Below are positions 43,716 to 53,253 of a DNA stretch of 64,000 bases, piece after piece (position 1 is the stretch's first letter; the number at the start of each line of letters is the position of its first letter). The translations under genes were made by a program, and so were the position numbers. The notes below the pieces were generated by a model. The model did not search any database. It was not told the DNA's origin and saw nothing but the letters and a program-made list of their open reading frames with translations. The stretch is from JBOGNO01 sp050747245 (GTDB lineage: Bacteria; Acidobacteriota; Terriglobia; Acidiferrales; UBA7541), in assembly GCA_050747245.1 (NCBI GenBank), contig JBOGNO010000001.1:434001-498000 (forward strand). The letters run 5' to 3'.

Positions 43716-44333
43716 TTGATAGAAAAACGAGCTGAGACGAAGTATCCGATTGTCGAACTCCTGCAAAATCGCTGGAGCCCGCGCGCGTTTTCGGAGCGGC
43801 CCATCGAGCCGGAAAAGCTCCGCAGTATTCTCGAAGCAGCGCGGTGGGCGCCTTCGAGTTTCAACGACCAGCCGTGGTATTTCTTGGTGGCCATGCGCGA
43901 GGACCGCGAACAGTTTGAGAAGATGCTGAGCTGCTTGGTGGAAGGCAACGCCGCGTGGGCCAAGAATGCGCCAGTTCTGATGCTGGGTTGCGCGCGATTG
44001 GTGTTCGAAAAAAGTGGCAAGCCGAACCGGCACGCGCTCTACGACCTCGGGCAGGCCATAGCTCATCTGACGGTGCAAGCCTCGTCCCTTGGAATTTACC
44101 TGCACCAGATGGCAGGAATCTATCCCGACAAAGCGCGGGAGGCTTATGGAGTGCCAGAGGGTTTCGAGGCAGTCACAGGCATATCCATGGGTTACCAGGG
44201 GGATCCTTCGCGGCTGCCTGATGAATTGCGCGAAAGGGAGGTCGGGCCGCACTCGCCGCGCAAACCATTCGAGTCGTTTGTCTTTTCTGGGCACTGGGGA
44301 GAAAAATCGCCGCTGTTCAAAGGCGAATCCTAA
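43716..44333 (+). CDS. Nitroreductase-family FMN protein
   Basis: 205 aa, TTG start with GGAGGG five bases upstream. NWSPRAFSERP-type start (here NRWSPRAFSERPIEPEKLRS), EAARWAPSSFNDQPWYFLVA, then ALYDLGQAIAHLTVQASSLG and MGYQGDP. Reduces quinones or nitro compounds with NAD(P)H. Last gene of the marR-pirin-doxX set and convergent with dcd, whose end it overlaps by 4 bp. Confidence 0.92.
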   Translation: MIEKRAETKYPIVELLQNRWSPRAFSERPIEPEKLRSILEAARWAPSSFNDQPWYFLVAMREDREQFEKMLSCLVEGNAAWAKNAPVLMLGCARLVFEKSGKPNRHALYDLGQAIAHLTVQASSLGIYLHQMAGIYPDKAREAYGVPEGFEAVTGISMGYQGDPSRLPDELREREVGPHSPRKPFESFVFSGHWGEKSPLFKGES

Positions 44334-44884
44334 AGACGCGGAAGGACGATTCCCTGCTGCGCCTGATACTTTCCCTTTTTATCGCGGTAGGAAACTTCGC
44401 AGACCTCGTCGGATTCGAAGAAGACGACCTGGGCAAGGCCTTCATTGGCGTAGATTTTTGCCGGCAGCGGCGTGGTATTGCTGATTTCGAGCGTCACGAA
44501 GCCTTCCCATTCGGGTTCGAAGGGGGTGACATTGACGATGATGCCACAGCGAGCGTAGGTGGATTTCCCGACGCAAATTGTGAGCACGTTGCGTGGAATG
44601 CGGAAATACTCCACGCTGCGAGCCAGGGCGAATGAATTCGGCGGCACGATGCACACCGGGGCTTGAATCTCGACAAAGGATTTCGCGTCGAAATTTTTGG
44701 GGTCCACCATGGCGGTGTTCACGTTGGTAAAAATGCGGAATTCGTCGGCCACGCGCATGTCGTAACCATAGGATGAAACGCCGTAACTGATCACGCCTTC
44801 ACGCACCTGGCGGTCTGCAAATGGCTCAATCATGCGGTACTCGAGAGCCATGCGGCGGATCCATCTGTCGGACTTCACGGTCAT
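44330..44884 (-). CDS. dcd: dCTP deaminase
   Basis: 184 aa. Deaminates dCTP to dUTP for dTMP synthesis. Marks: GVISYGVSSYGYDMRVADEF, FVEIQAPVCIVPPNSFALAR, VGKSTYARCGIIVNVTPFEP (catalytic Glu just after), ISNTTPLPAKIYANEGLAQ, and the tail KKGKYQAQQGIVLPRL. ATG at 44884 with GGAGACCG upstream. Divergent from the HU gene. Confidence 0.96.
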   Translation of the reverse strand: MTVKSDRWIRRMALEYRMIEPFADRQVREGVISYGVSSYGYDMRVADEFRIFTNVNTAMVDPKNFDAKSFVEIQAPVCIVPPNSFALARSVEYFRIPRNVLTICVGKSTYARCGIIVNVTPFEPEWEGFVTLEISNTTPLPAKIYANEGLAQVVFFESDEVCEVSYRDKKGKYQAQQGIVLPRL

Positions 44885-44957
44885 TGCGGTCTCCGGGAAC
44901 CACAGTTGCTTGTCGAATGGATCAGAAGGCCCTGCATCGTATTACACCGGGGTTCGC

Positions 44958-44986
44958 TTGACAACCTGAGGCGCGGCACATAGCAT
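44958..44986 (+). promoter_or_regulatory. Sigma-70-type promoter of the HU gene
   Basis: Perfect TTGACA at 44958-44963, a 17 bp spacer and TAGCAT at 44981-44986, 26 bp before the GTG start. GGGGGAGG (44999-45006) is the ribosome site. Confidence 0.75.
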
Positions 44987-45012
44987 ACCGTTCGTTCAGG
45001 GGGAGGCCGGCT

Positions 45013-45279
45013 GTGATCAAGCTCGACATCGTCAACAAAGTGGTGGAACGCACGAACATTAGCCGCAGCAAAGCGGAAGCCGCCGTGGAAACCGTTTTTG
45101 ACGCGCTCAAGAACGCGCTCGGCCGGGGTGAACGCATTGAGCTGCGGCGCTTCGGCGTTTTCAACGTGAAGCCGCGCAAGACGGGCATAGGCCGGAATCC
45201 CCGCACCGGCGAACAGGTTAGCATTCCGCCCGGAAAAGCCGTCCGCTTCAAACCCGGCAAGGAATTGCAATCGCTTTAA
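45013..45279 (+). CDS. HU/IHF-family DNA-binding protein
   Basis: 88 aa, GTG start. Dimeric DNA-bending nucleoid protein. MIKLDIVNKVVERTNISRSK, AEAAVETVFDALKNALGRGE, the conserved core RIELRRFGVFNVKPRKTGIG, and the DNA-wrapping arm GRNPRTGEQVSIPPGKAVRF. Closer to the HU/IHF-alpha mix common outside Proteobacteria than to a true IHF subunit. Stands alone, convergent with tonB. Confidence 0.95.
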   Translation: MIKLDIVNKVVERTNISRSKAEAAVETVFDALKNALGRGERIELRRFGVFNVKPRKTGIGRNPRTGEQVSIPPGKAVRFKPGKELQSL

Positions 45280-45330
45280 TTACCTCTTGGTTTTCTGAAG
45301 GTACTGCGACTGGAAGATCCAAAGGGCAAA

Positions 45331-45351
45331 GCGCGGCTGATGCAGCCGCGC
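45331..45351. terminator. GC-rich hairpin between convergent genes
   Basis: GCGCGGCTG, loop ATG, CAGCCGCGC: a 9 bp perfect stem between the HU gene and the end of the TonB gene. No T run follows, so a terminator role is suggested mainly by position. Confidence 0.45.
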
Positions 45352-45386
45352 CTTCGCACCGAACGAAGTTCTCTCCGCGAGGCAAC

Positions 45387-46235
45387 TCAGCGCAATTGAA
45401 ACGTGATGGTCACAAGCAATTCCACGGGAAAGGGCTGACCATTCAAGTAGGTCGGCTCATATCTCCAAAGACGCAGAGCGTCCTTCGCCGCCGGCACCAG
45501 CAAGGGATGGCCGGAAATAGCTCGCATCTGAACGACGTGACCCTGAGTGTCGATCACGGCGTCAATCACCACATCACCGCTGGCATTGATGCGCCGCGCG
45601 AGTTCCGGATAAGCAGGCTCGACCCGAGATATGAGCCGCGGCTCTTTGATGTCGCCGCCCACGCGGACCGGCCCCCTTGGTTGCGCAGGGGCGGGCGGAG
45701 GAGGAGCAACGTTTGTTGACGCACCTCCTAAAACTCCACCGATAACTCCGCCAGGCACGCCCCCGGGAACTCCGCCCGGGACTCCACCGACCATGCCCGA
45801 TGCCACATCAGGCGCAGCAGAATCGTCTTTGACTATGACCACCCGACGAGGGATTACCGTCGGCGCAACAAATGCGTGCGTCAGCGGGATCGCCTTCCTC
45901 GGGGTCACCGGCCGAGCGACCGCAGCGGCGGGCGGCGGAGGCGCGGGCGCGGCGGGTGGCGCGACGAGCAATGTGGCAGCCAAGCTGTGCATGTCAATCG
46001 CCTGCGTGAAAAAGAGCGGCACAATGATCATCGCTGTCAGCAGTGCGGCGTGTACGGTCGCAGAAACGATAAGTTTTTTCAAAGGGCGCGGCGGCCGTGT
46101 AGGGCTGTCGTCGAGCATCGCTTCCTTGAAAAGCGGCTTGGCCAGTGGCACCGGATTGTGCGGTGGAGCAAGACGCGCATCCGCAGGAAGCGGTGCGAGT
46201 TCGTCAAGGAAGCCCAGCGTTTTCGGAACCAACAT
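45387..46235 (-). CDS. TonB-family energy transducer
   Basis: 282 aa from the ATG at 46235, with GAGGAGGAAG upstream; the frame opens at a GTG 21 bp earlier. A cytosolic N-terminus of about 60 residues, one helix (LIVSATVHAALLTAMIIVPL), a Pro/Ala-rich periplasmic linker, a run of GGVPGGVPGGVPGGV glycine repeats, and the C-terminal TonB domain: ISRVEPAYPELARRINASGD, VVIDAVIDTQGHVVQMRAIS, ALRLWRYEPTYLNGQPFPVE. The long N-terminal cytosolic part is unlike E. coli TonB but common in this phylum. No ExbB/ExbD here. Confidence 0.9.
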   Translation of the reverse strand: MLVPKTLGFLDELAPLPADARLAPPHNPVPLAKPLFKEAMLDDSPTRPPRPLKKLIVSATVHAALLTAMIIVPLFFTQAIDMHSLAATLLVAPPAAPAPPPPAAAVARPVTPRKAIPLTHAFVAPTVIPRRVVIVKDDSAAPDVASGMVGGVPGGVPGGVPGGVIGGVLGGASTNVAPPPPAPAQPRGPVRVGGDIKEPRLISRVEPAYPELARRINASGDVVIDAVIDTQGHVVQMRAISGHPLLVPAAKDALRLWRYEPTYLNGQPFPVELLVTITFQLR

Positions 46236-46536
46236 ATCTTCCTCCTCTTCAGACACGATCGTCTGAAGGCATTGCCCATTCCAAGTGCGGGCGATTCAGC
46301 CTGTCCCGCAACCCGTGCGCCTCCCCACATACTTAGACGCTCCATCCAGGTGTATTTATTCCGGAAACAGAGAATTAATTTGCAGAAGGTTTCGCTGAAT
46401 CTCACAAGGCCAACTCAGAATCTAATTAGAGTTGTCAGATATCTTCGCGTTCAGAAATTCCCCGCGTGAATGCCTGGTGCCGCACAAGCTCGTTCTCTCC
46501 CTGAAAATCACCAATTCATGCGAACATCGAAGAGTG

Positions 46537-47529
46537 ATGCACGAGGGTAATAGAGAGGAGCCGCTGCAGGCGGAAATTGTCGAGAGTCCGTTCGCTTATC
46601 CGCCTGAAATCGCCGAGAGGGTCTCAGCGCCACCCCCGCGCCGAATTTGGCTGGCGCTCGTATTGTTTCTGCTTACGGTGATTTCCACGCTTGCGGTCGG
46701 CGCACAATTTGCAATTTCCTATGCGCATAACGAGGCGCCATTCGCAAACGCCGACGATCTGCTCGGTACCTTTTCCGCGCCGTTTCTGCATCCCAAACTT
46801 CTTTTGTTGGGAGTTCCCTTCTCCTTCGCCCTGCTCGGAATCCTCTTGGCACACGAACTGGGACATTTTTTCGCCTGTCGCTATTACGGCATCGACGCGA
46901 GCTATCCCTATTTCATACCGGCACCGACGCTTTTCGGCACTTTCGGAGCGTTCATCCGAATTCGCTCACCAATCACGACACGACGTGCACTTTTCGACGT
47001 GGGGCTCTCAGGGCCTGTGGCGGGATTCCTATTCACGATTCCCGCGCTCGCCCTTGCGGTGCAGCACTCGAAGATTGTTCCGGGGGTAGAAGCCGATGCG
47101 CCGATTATTTTTGGCCACCCGCTTCTGCTGCGGCTATTCATCTACCTCTTTCATCCCGGCATTCGGCCGGAGGATCTCCTGCTCCATCCCATTGCTCGCG
47201 CGGCGTGGGTGGGCATGTTCGCGACGGCGCTAAATCTGATTCCCTGCTGGCAGTTGGACGGAGGCCACATTCTCTACAGCCTCGCCAGCAGGAACCACCG
47301 GCGAATTTCACTCGGCGTGGCGCTGTTACTGTTTGCAGTTGGATTGCTGTTTTGGCATGTCTGGGCGATCTGGGGATTCGTGCTCCTCATTCTCTCGCTG
47401 CGCTACCGACATCCTCCACTTCTCTATCGTTGGGAGGGCCTAGGAGCCGAAAGACGTCTGTGGGCATTCGCGGGAATCTTGATTTTCATCTTGTGCTTCA
47501 CGCTCTGGCCGACGAATAACTCATTCTAG
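46537..47529 (+). CDS. Site-2 protease-like membrane metalloprotease (M50)
   Basis: 330 aa from the ATG at 46537. Multi-pass membrane protein with zinc motif HELGH in LGILLAHELGHFFACRYYGI and the second motif LIPCWQLDGGHILYSL. ISYAHNEAPFAN and PYFIPAPTLFGTFGAFIRIR match the acidobacterial/cyanobacterial S2P group. Cuts membrane-spanning substrates, often anti-sigma factors. The 300 bp between it and the divergent tonB gene (46236-46536) are AT-rich around 46350-46450, as expected for promoters, but no clear box stands out. Confidence 0.9.
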   Translation: MHEGNREEPLQAEIVESPFAYPPEIAERVSAPPPRRIWLALVLFLLTVISTLAVGAQFAISYAHNEAPFANADDLLGTFSAPFLHPKLLLLGVPFSFALLGILLAHELGHFFACRYYGIDASYPYFIPAPTLFGTFGAFIRIRSPITTRRALFDVGLSGPVAGFLFTIPALALAVQHSKIVPGVEADAPIIFGHPLLLRLFIYLFHPGIRPEDLLLHPIARAAWVGMFATALNLIPCWQLDGGHILYSLASRNHRRISLGVALLLFAVGLLFWHVWAIWGFVLLILSLRYRHPPLLYRWEGLGAERRLWAFAGILIFILCFTLWPTNNSF

Positions 47530-47603
47530 AGGACAGTTCCCCCGGACATGGCCGATGCACTGGCCTTTTTCGCCCAGTTGGATATAGTGCGGAAAAGTAG
47601 GAG

Positions 47604-48947
47604 ATGGAATTGCCTTCGGAAGCCCCAAGGAAAGTGGCTTCACTCACCAAGACGCTCGGACTGCGCGATTTGTTTTTTCTCGTGATCGGATCCGTTGTCG
47701 GGTCGGGGATCTTCTTGGTACCTGGAGGAATCCTTCGCCAAGTGAACGGCTCGGTTGGGGCTGCAATGCTGGTCTGGCTCGCGGGCGGAGTGCTCTCGCT
47801 GCTGGGCGCGCTTACGTACGGGGAGCTCGCGGCCATGAATCCCGCCACTGGTGGACTCTACGTTTATATTCGCGACGCATTCGGGCGGCTACCAGCATTT
47901 CTGTACGGCTGGACGCTCTTCTGGGTCATCGCCAGCGGATCGATAGCCACGCTGGCAGTGGCGTTCAGCACCTACCTCGGCCAGGTGGTTCCTCTCAGCG
48001 CACTGGGCGCCAAGGCCGCCGCCGTGGTTATGATTGCAGTCTTGACCGTTGTCAACGTGCTCGGCACACGGAAGAGCGCGGATTTGCAAAACTGGACGAC
48101 GATTGTGAAAGTCGTCGCCATCCTCGCGATGAGCGGAGTGCTCCTAGCGCTGGGCCGTAACTATTCCGCAACACGGGTGGCGCTATGGCCGGAGCACATT
48201 GATCGCAGTCTTGCGGCAGGTTTCGGCCTGGCGATGATTGCCGTTTTGTGGGCCTACGAAGGCTGGCAATTCGCGAGCTATTCAGCGGGAGAGGCGCGCT
48301 CTCCGCAACGCGATTTTCCGCGGGCTTTCTTCAGCGGCACCGTTTTCCTGATCGCCATCTACATGCTCGCGAATTTTGCTTATCTGGCAGCGCTGGGGCC
48401 CTCCGGCGCGGCGCGCTCAGATACGATCGCGGCCACTTCCCTTTCCGCGGTGTGGAGTCCGCGTCTCGGCAAGTTGGTTGCGCTTGCAATCCTGATTTCG
48501 GTGTTCAGTGCAGCAAACAGCATCCAGCTCACGGCACCGCGCGTATTTTTTGCCATGGCTTCCGATCGACTTTTCTTCCGACGGCTCGCCGAGGTTCATC
48601 CGCGATTTCATACGCCGGCGGTCGCGATTCTCGCCGGAGGCGCGTGGGCAGCCGTGCTGGCTTGCAGCGGAACGTTTCAACAGCTCTACACCTATGTGAT
48701 TTTTGCAGGCTGGATTTTTTATGGGTTGGCCGCGGCGAGCATTTTTGTTTTTCGCCAACGCAATCCGAACGCACAGCGGCCGTACAGCGCTCCTGGCTAT
48801 CCGTGGACGCCGGCGATTTTTGTCCTTGCTGCGCTCGCGCTGGTGGTCAATACAATGGTTTCCGGCCCTAAGGGCGTGGCCGAAGGACTGGGCATCGCGC
48901 TCCTCGGGCTACCGGCCTATCTGTTCTGGCGGAGACGTCTCGCTTGA
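47604..48947 (+). CDS. APC-superfamily amino acid permease
   Basis: 447 aa, twelve likely helices. First helix motif LGLRDLFFLVIGSVVGSGIF, LVPGGILRQVNGSVG, then LTYGELAAMNPATGGLYVYI. Resembles the LAT/YkbA-type antiporters (IALWAYEGW-like: IAVLWAYEGWQFASYSAGEA). Imports or exchanges amino acids at the inner membrane. Monocistronic, convergent with priA. Confidence 0.92.
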   Translation: MELPSEAPRKVASLTKTLGLRDLFFLVIGSVVGSGIFLVPGGILRQVNGSVGAAMLVWLAGGVLSLLGALTYGELAAMNPATGGLYVYIRDAFGRLPAFLYGWTLFWVIASGSIATLAVAFSTYLGQVVPLSALGAKAAAVVMIAVLTVVNVLGTRKSADLQNWTTIVKVVAILAMSGVLLALGRNYSATRVALWPEHIDRSLAAGFGLAMIAVLWAYEGWQFASYSAGEARSPQRDFPRAFFSGTVFLIAIYMLANFAYLAALGPSGAARSDTIAATSLSAVWSPRLGKLVALAILISVFSAANSIQLTAPRVFFAMASDRLFFRRLAEVHPRFHTPAVAILAGGAWAAVLACSGTFQQLYTYVIFAGWIFYGLAAASIFVFRQRNPNAQRPYSAPGYPWTPAIFVLAALALVVNTMVSGPKGVAEGLGIALLGLPAYLFWRRRLA

Positions 48948-48982
48948 GATGATGGAGTCGCGCGCTCAAACGCGAAGCATTT

Positions 48983-51412
48983 TTACATTAGGCTGACGGG
49001 GTCCATATCCACTAGTATCGCAGTTTCGGGAATTTCTTTTTGCGCGCAGAAATCGAGACATCCTGAAAGAGCGCGTACCAGCAGGGATCTCTTTGTCGTC
49101 TTCAGCAGAAACTGGAAACGAAATTCCTGACGCAGACGGGCAAGCGGCGCCGCGGCGGGGCCGAGCACTTTGATGCCCTTCAGTTCCCACCCCGCGAAAT
49201 AGCCCGCCAGCGCGCGCGACCAGCGAATGGCGTTCTGCAGCTTCCGGTCCCGCACCAGCACAAGAGCCAGCGCCGTGATCGGCGGATAGTGCAGCATCCG
49301 GCGGAAATTCAGCTCGCGCTCGAAAAAAGAAGCGTAGTCCTGCCGCGCGGCATCCTGGATGGAGTAATGCTCCGGACAATAGGTTTCGACGAGCACTTCG
49401 CCGAGCAGCCGGCCGCGTCCGGCGCGTCCGGCCACTTGCGTGAGCAACTGAAACGTTCGCTCTGCGGCACGGAAGTCCGGGCGCCCAAGCGCGATGTCCG
49501 CACCAACCACGCCAACCAGAGTGACGCGCTCAAAGTCGTGCCCCTTGGCCACCATCTGCGTGCCAACGAGCAAGTCGAGTTCCCCCGTAGCGAACGCGCC
49601 GAGCACTTGCTGGTATTCGCGCTTGGTCCGCACCGAATCGCGATCGAGGCGGCCAATGCGCGCGCGTGGAAACTCTTCACGCAAATACTCTTCGATGCGC
49701 TCGGCCCCTTCGCCCACAAAATAGAGATACTCGCCGCGGCACTTAGGACAAATCTTCGGCGCACGTTCGGAATATCCGCAGTAATGGCACTCGAGCCGCG
49801 CGCGTTTTTTGTGATACACGAGCGCAATGCTGCAATTCTGGCATCCGACGTGAGCTCCGCAGCTCCGGCAAAGCAGAAACCAGGAATATCCGCGTCGGTT
49901 GATGAGCACCATCGCCTGTGTGCCCTGTTCGAGGCACCGAGCAATGGCGGCACGGAGCGACTCGGAAAGTGGGCGAGCGCGGCCCGAGTGACGGAAATCT
50001 TCGCGCAAATCAACGACGCGGACGCTCGCCAGCGGTCGATTCTCGACGCGCGTGGAAAGTTCGAGCAAGCGGTATTTTCCCATTCGGACGTGGTGAAAGC
50101 TTTCGAGCGAGGGAGTGGCGGAGCCCAGCAGAGCCACGGCAGATTCCAGCTTTGCACGTACCAGCGCCGTATCGCGGCCGTGGTAGCGCGGCGTTTCTTC
50201 CTGTTTGTAACTCGATTCCTGCTCCTCATCCACAATGATCAGCCCGAGATTCTCGACCGGTGCGAAAACGGCGGAGCGCGTGCCGACGACTATGCGCGCT
50301 TCTCCTCGTCGCGCGCGCCACCATTCGCGCGCACGCTCCGTGTCCGCCAAGCCGCTATGCAGCACGGCGACCAAGTTTCCGAACCGCGCGCGCACTTGCC
50401 GGCTCAACCATAGCGTCAGCGCGATTTCAGGCACCAGGACGATTGCCGCACGCCCCTGCGCAAGCGTCGCCCCGATTGCCGCGAGATATACTTCTGTTTT
50501 GCCGCTGCCGGTCACGCCGTGGAGTAACCCGGCGATGTACTCACGGGAAGCGAGCCAGCGGGCGATTTCCTCCGAAGCCCTGTGCTGCTCCGCGTTCAGT
50601 ACGTTTGCGGGAGGCGAGTAATCGGTATACCAGGAATCCTCCTCCTGCGCCGGCGGTTCTTCCCAGGATTGCAATTTGCCCTGCTTTTCGAGCCGTGTAA
50701 GAACGCTGCGGGAGACCTTGGCATGTTCGAGCAATATCGCGAGCGGCAGCGGCCCGCGCACTGCGGTCAACACTTCCTGAATCCTCTTCGCCGAATCTGT
50801 CGCAGGCTGGGCGGTGGGGTTCCAAGCAAATATTTTATGCATGCGCGCGCGGCGGTGCGTGGCGATTTCGCTCTCCGCCAAGCATCCGCGGCGCAAGAGA
50901 CGCTCGCAGGCTGCTTCGCCGCCCGGAAGTTTCTTCGCGCGAGAGGAAAGCAACGGCCGCGATGAACTCTCGAGGAATTCCATCAGGGCTTTTTCCGCCT
51001 CATCGTGTTCACCCGAAGCACCTATCGCGCGCAATTCTTCGAGTGCCGCGCGGCCGCGATCGGTGAGCGTTATCTCCCGTTGGTGCCTCAATTCGACGGA
51101 CGGTGGAAGCATGGCGCGAAGAGTTTCGCCGATAGGCGCAACATAGTAGTGGCTCACCCAGCGTCCCAGTTCCACGAGTTTCGGGGGAAGGGCAGGAATG
51201 GCGTCGAGCCGCTCGACGATTTCGCGCATCTTCTTCTCTTCCGGAGGGCGGTCGGAGAGCGCGAGCCCGACTCCCACCATGGCGCGATTGCGAAAGGGCA
51301 CAACCAGACGGCTGCCTGCGAGTTCCGCGCCCTCCAGCGAGGGCGGAACTGCATACGTGAACGTGGTACGTAGCGGTACGGGCAGAGCGACTTCGCAATA
51401 GCGCGGCGGCAT
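48983..51412 (-). CDS. priA: Primosomal replication restart helicase PriA
   Basis: 809 aa from the ATG at 51412. N-terminal DNA-binding domain (RYCEVALPVPLRTTFTYAVP), Walker A LLHGVTGSGKTEVYLAAIG, Walker B LIIVDEEQESSYKQEETPRY, the zinc region CRSCGAHVGCQNCS, CHYCGYSERAPKICPKCRGE, then VGEGAERIEEYLREEFPRAR and LVGTQMVAKGHDF. Reloads DnaB at stalled forks. The usual DEEH box reads DEEQ here. Last gene of the long minus-strand block. Confidence 0.95.
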   Translation of the reverse strand: MPPRYCEVALPVPLRTTFTYAVPPSLEGAELAGSRLVVPFRNRAMVGVGLALSDRPPEEKKMREIVERLDAIPALPPKLVELGRWVSHYYVAPIGETLRAMLPPSVELRHQREITLTDRGRAALEELRAIGASGEHDEAEKALMEFLESSSRPLLSSRAKKLPGGEAACERLLRRGCLAESEIATHRRARMHKIFAWNPTAQPATDSAKRIQEVLTAVRGPLPLAILLEHAKVSRSVLTRLEKQGKLQSWEEPPAQEEDSWYTDYSPPANVLNAEQHRASEEIARWLASREYIAGLLHGVTGSGKTEVYLAAIGATLAQGRAAIVLVPEIALTLWLSRQVRARFGNLVAVLHSGLADTERAREWWRARRGEARIVVGTRSAVFAPVENLGLIIVDEEQESSYKQEETPRYHGRDTALVRAKLESAVALLGSATPSLESFHHVRMGKYRLLELSTRVENRPLASVRVVDLREDFRHSGRARPLSESLRAAIARCLEQGTQAMVLINRRGYSWFLLCRSCGAHVGCQNCSIALVYHKKRARLECHYCGYSERAPKICPKCRGEYLYFVGEGAERIEEYLREEFPRARIGRLDRDSVRTKREYQQVLGAFATGELDLLVGTQMVAKGHDFERVTLVGVVGADIALGRPDFRAAERTFQLLTQVAGRAGRGRLLGEVLVETYCPEHYSIQDAARQDYASFFERELNFRRMLHYPPITALALVLVRDRKLQNAIRWSRALAGYFAGWELKGIKVLGPAAAPLARLRQEFRFQFLLKTTKRSLLVRALSGCLDFCAQKEIPETAILVDMDPVSLM

Positions 51413-51466
51413 GAACGATCTAGTGTAGCAGCAGCGATGTTGGAGCAAAGCTCGAATGAATCCCTA

Positions 51467-52354
51467 TCAGCGGCTGACGAAAACGATGCCGAGAAAAATG
51501 AGAAGGATCCCCAGCCATTGATTGCGCTCGAGCCGCTCGCGCAGAAATATCCAGGCGAGAAAAACAGTCACCGCCCCAAAGAGCGAGGCCAGCACAGTGA
51601 CGACGGCGACGTCTCCGCTGGTCAAACCCAGGTTATTGAAGACGAATGCGGCCGTATCCATGATACCGACGGCGGCGATCATCCAGAAAACGCTCGCACC
51701 CGGCAGCCGAAGAGACTGGCGCGCGGGAACAGCAGCAAAACCCAGAGTGAGAAATGTCATCCCTCGCACGACCCAGACGGATACGAATCCGCCGAGCGCG
51801 GGAATCACGTGAAATCCGAGCAGCCAGAACATTACGCCGAAACCGAGACAAGCCGCAATCGCCCATCCAACGCCACGAGAGAGATGCACGTGATGTCCGC
51901 CCGGCACGGCACCGGCGGTGGCTGCGCCATTCTGGAATGAAGTGGAGGCGAAGATGACCCCGGCCAGAATCACAAAAACTCCTGCGAGCCGCAGGGCAGT
52001 CATTTTTTCACCGCTCCAGACTGAGAGCAGCAACGTGAGCGCTGGATAGCTGGAAGAAATCGGCGCGACAATTGCAAGAACTCCTGTCTCGAGCGAGCGA
52101 TAGAACGCGAGCGAGCAACCAGCGTTCAGAATTCCTCCGGCGATAGCCCAAGCCCACGGCTGCCAGCCGGCCGAGCCGATGCGAAATTGTGACCAGCCGC
52201 CCGTCGTGCAGAAATACACGCTCAGGGCCATCAGGCCGGTGAGTTGCATGAAGAAACTTGTGCGGTAGGATCCCGCGCGGCGCGATGCAAACCGCGCGGT
52301 GAAATCCGCCACTCCCCAGGTCAGACCCGCAGCTAATCCGAGCGTGAGTCCCAA
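51467..52354 (-). CDS. EamA/DMT-superfamily transporter
   Basis: 295 aa, TTG start with GGAAGA upstream. Ten membrane helices in two EamA repeats: LGLAAGLTWGVADFTARFAS near the start, AIVAPISSSYPALTLLLSVW, LRLAGVFVILAGVIFAS, and GDVAVVTVLASLFGAVTVFL, RLERNQWLGILLIFLGIVFV. Probably exports metabolites; substrate unknown. Confidence 0.88.
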   Translation of the reverse strand: MGLTLGLAAGLTWGVADFTARFASRRAGSYRTSFFMQLTGLMALSVYFCTTGGWSQFRIGSAGWQPWAWAIAGGILNAGCSLAFYRSLETGVLAIVAPISSSYPALTLLLSVWSGEKMTALRLAGVFVILAGVIFASTSFQNGAATAGAVPGGHHVHLSRGVGWAIAACLGFGVMFWLLGFHVIPALGGFVSVWVVRGMTFLTLGFAAVPARQSLRLPGASVFWMIAAVGIMDTAAFVFNNLGLTSGDVAVVTVLASLFGAVTVFLAWIFLRERLERNQWLGILLIFLGIVFVSR

Positions 52355-52403
52355 AGATTCTTCCTTGCGATATTTTTGCGCGAATGCAAGCGGGCGAGAG
52401 GAA

Positions 52404-53231
52404 TCACAGCGAAGCGCGAGCGGCCTTCGGCAACGGCAGATCCAGGTAGGCCATCACTTTTTTCAGATCGTCCCAAACTTTCCCCTTCTCTCCCGGACTT
52501 CGAAGCAGGTAGGCGGGATGATAGGTCACCATCAGGCGCGCGTCTCCGAATTCAAACCACTGCCCGCGGCAGCGCGAGATGGAATCCTTCGAACGCAAAA
52601 GCGCCTGCGTGGCCACGCTCCCCAGCGTCACAATTACGCGCGGCTGAATCACCGCAAGCTGGCGCAGCAAAAAAGGAGAGCACGTAGACATCTCATCCGG
52701 CGCAGGTGTGCGATTTTCGGGCGGGCGGCACTTTACGACGTTGCAGATGTAAACATCTGCGCGGCGGAGTCCCATGGCCTCGATCATCTGCGTCAAGAGT
52801 TTGCCCGCGCGGCCGACGAAGGGCAAACCTTGCACGTCTTCATCGTGCCCGGGACCTTCGCCGACGAAAACAAGTTGCGCCTTGGGATTCCCGTCGCCAT
52901 ATACGATGTTCGTTCTCCCCTGGTGCAGGCGGCAACGCGTGCAATCGCCCATGTCCGCGCGAATGCGCTCGAGCGAATCATTCTCAACGCGTTGGACGGC
53001 GTCGAACAAAGATGGCGACTGAATTATGGGGCGCGGCGAACGCACCGCTGGCGGGGCGGCTTGAATGTCTGCGTGCGGGACTGCAGGAGCCGTTTCTGTC
53101 TGAGAGGTGTCTACCACGGAAAGCGAGGTCGCGCGCGGCTGAAATTGGCGATCGAGGTAGAAGCTGTGGATGCCGAGATCAGTGTGATAGCGGAGGCGGG
53201 CTTCGACGCGGGCGCGAGTCTCTTCGTTCAT
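52404..53231 (-). CDS. Uracil-DNA glycosylase, family 4/5 iron-sulfur type
   Basis: 275 aa. Removes uracil from DNA. The N-terminal 90 residues are variable. The core has DCTRCRLHQGRTNIVYGDG (Cys cluster), LVFVGEGPGHDEDVQGLPFV (uracil-binding motif GEGPG), NVVKCRPPENRTPAPDEM (other cluster Cys CNVVKC, and CSPFLLRQL) and MVTYHPAYLLRSPGEKGKVW (second catalytic loop). The four Cys fit a 4Fe-4S cluster. Follows coaBC on the minus strand. Confidence 0.92.
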   Translation of the reverse strand: MNEETRARVEARLRYHTDLGIHSFYLDRQFQPRATSLSVVDTSQTETAPAVPHADIQAAPPAVRSPRPIIQSPSLFDAVQRVENDSLERIRADMGDCTRCRLHQGRTNIVYGDGNPKAQLVFVGEGPGHDEDVQGLPFVGRAGKLLTQMIEAMGLRRADVYICNVVKCRPPENRTPAPDEMSTCSPFLLRQLAVIQPRVIVTLGSVATQALLRSKDSISRCRGQWFEFGDARLMVTYHPAYLLRSPGEKGKVWDDLKKVMAYLDLPLPKAARASL

Positions 53232-53253
53232 TCAGAATCTATGAAGGAACTCA

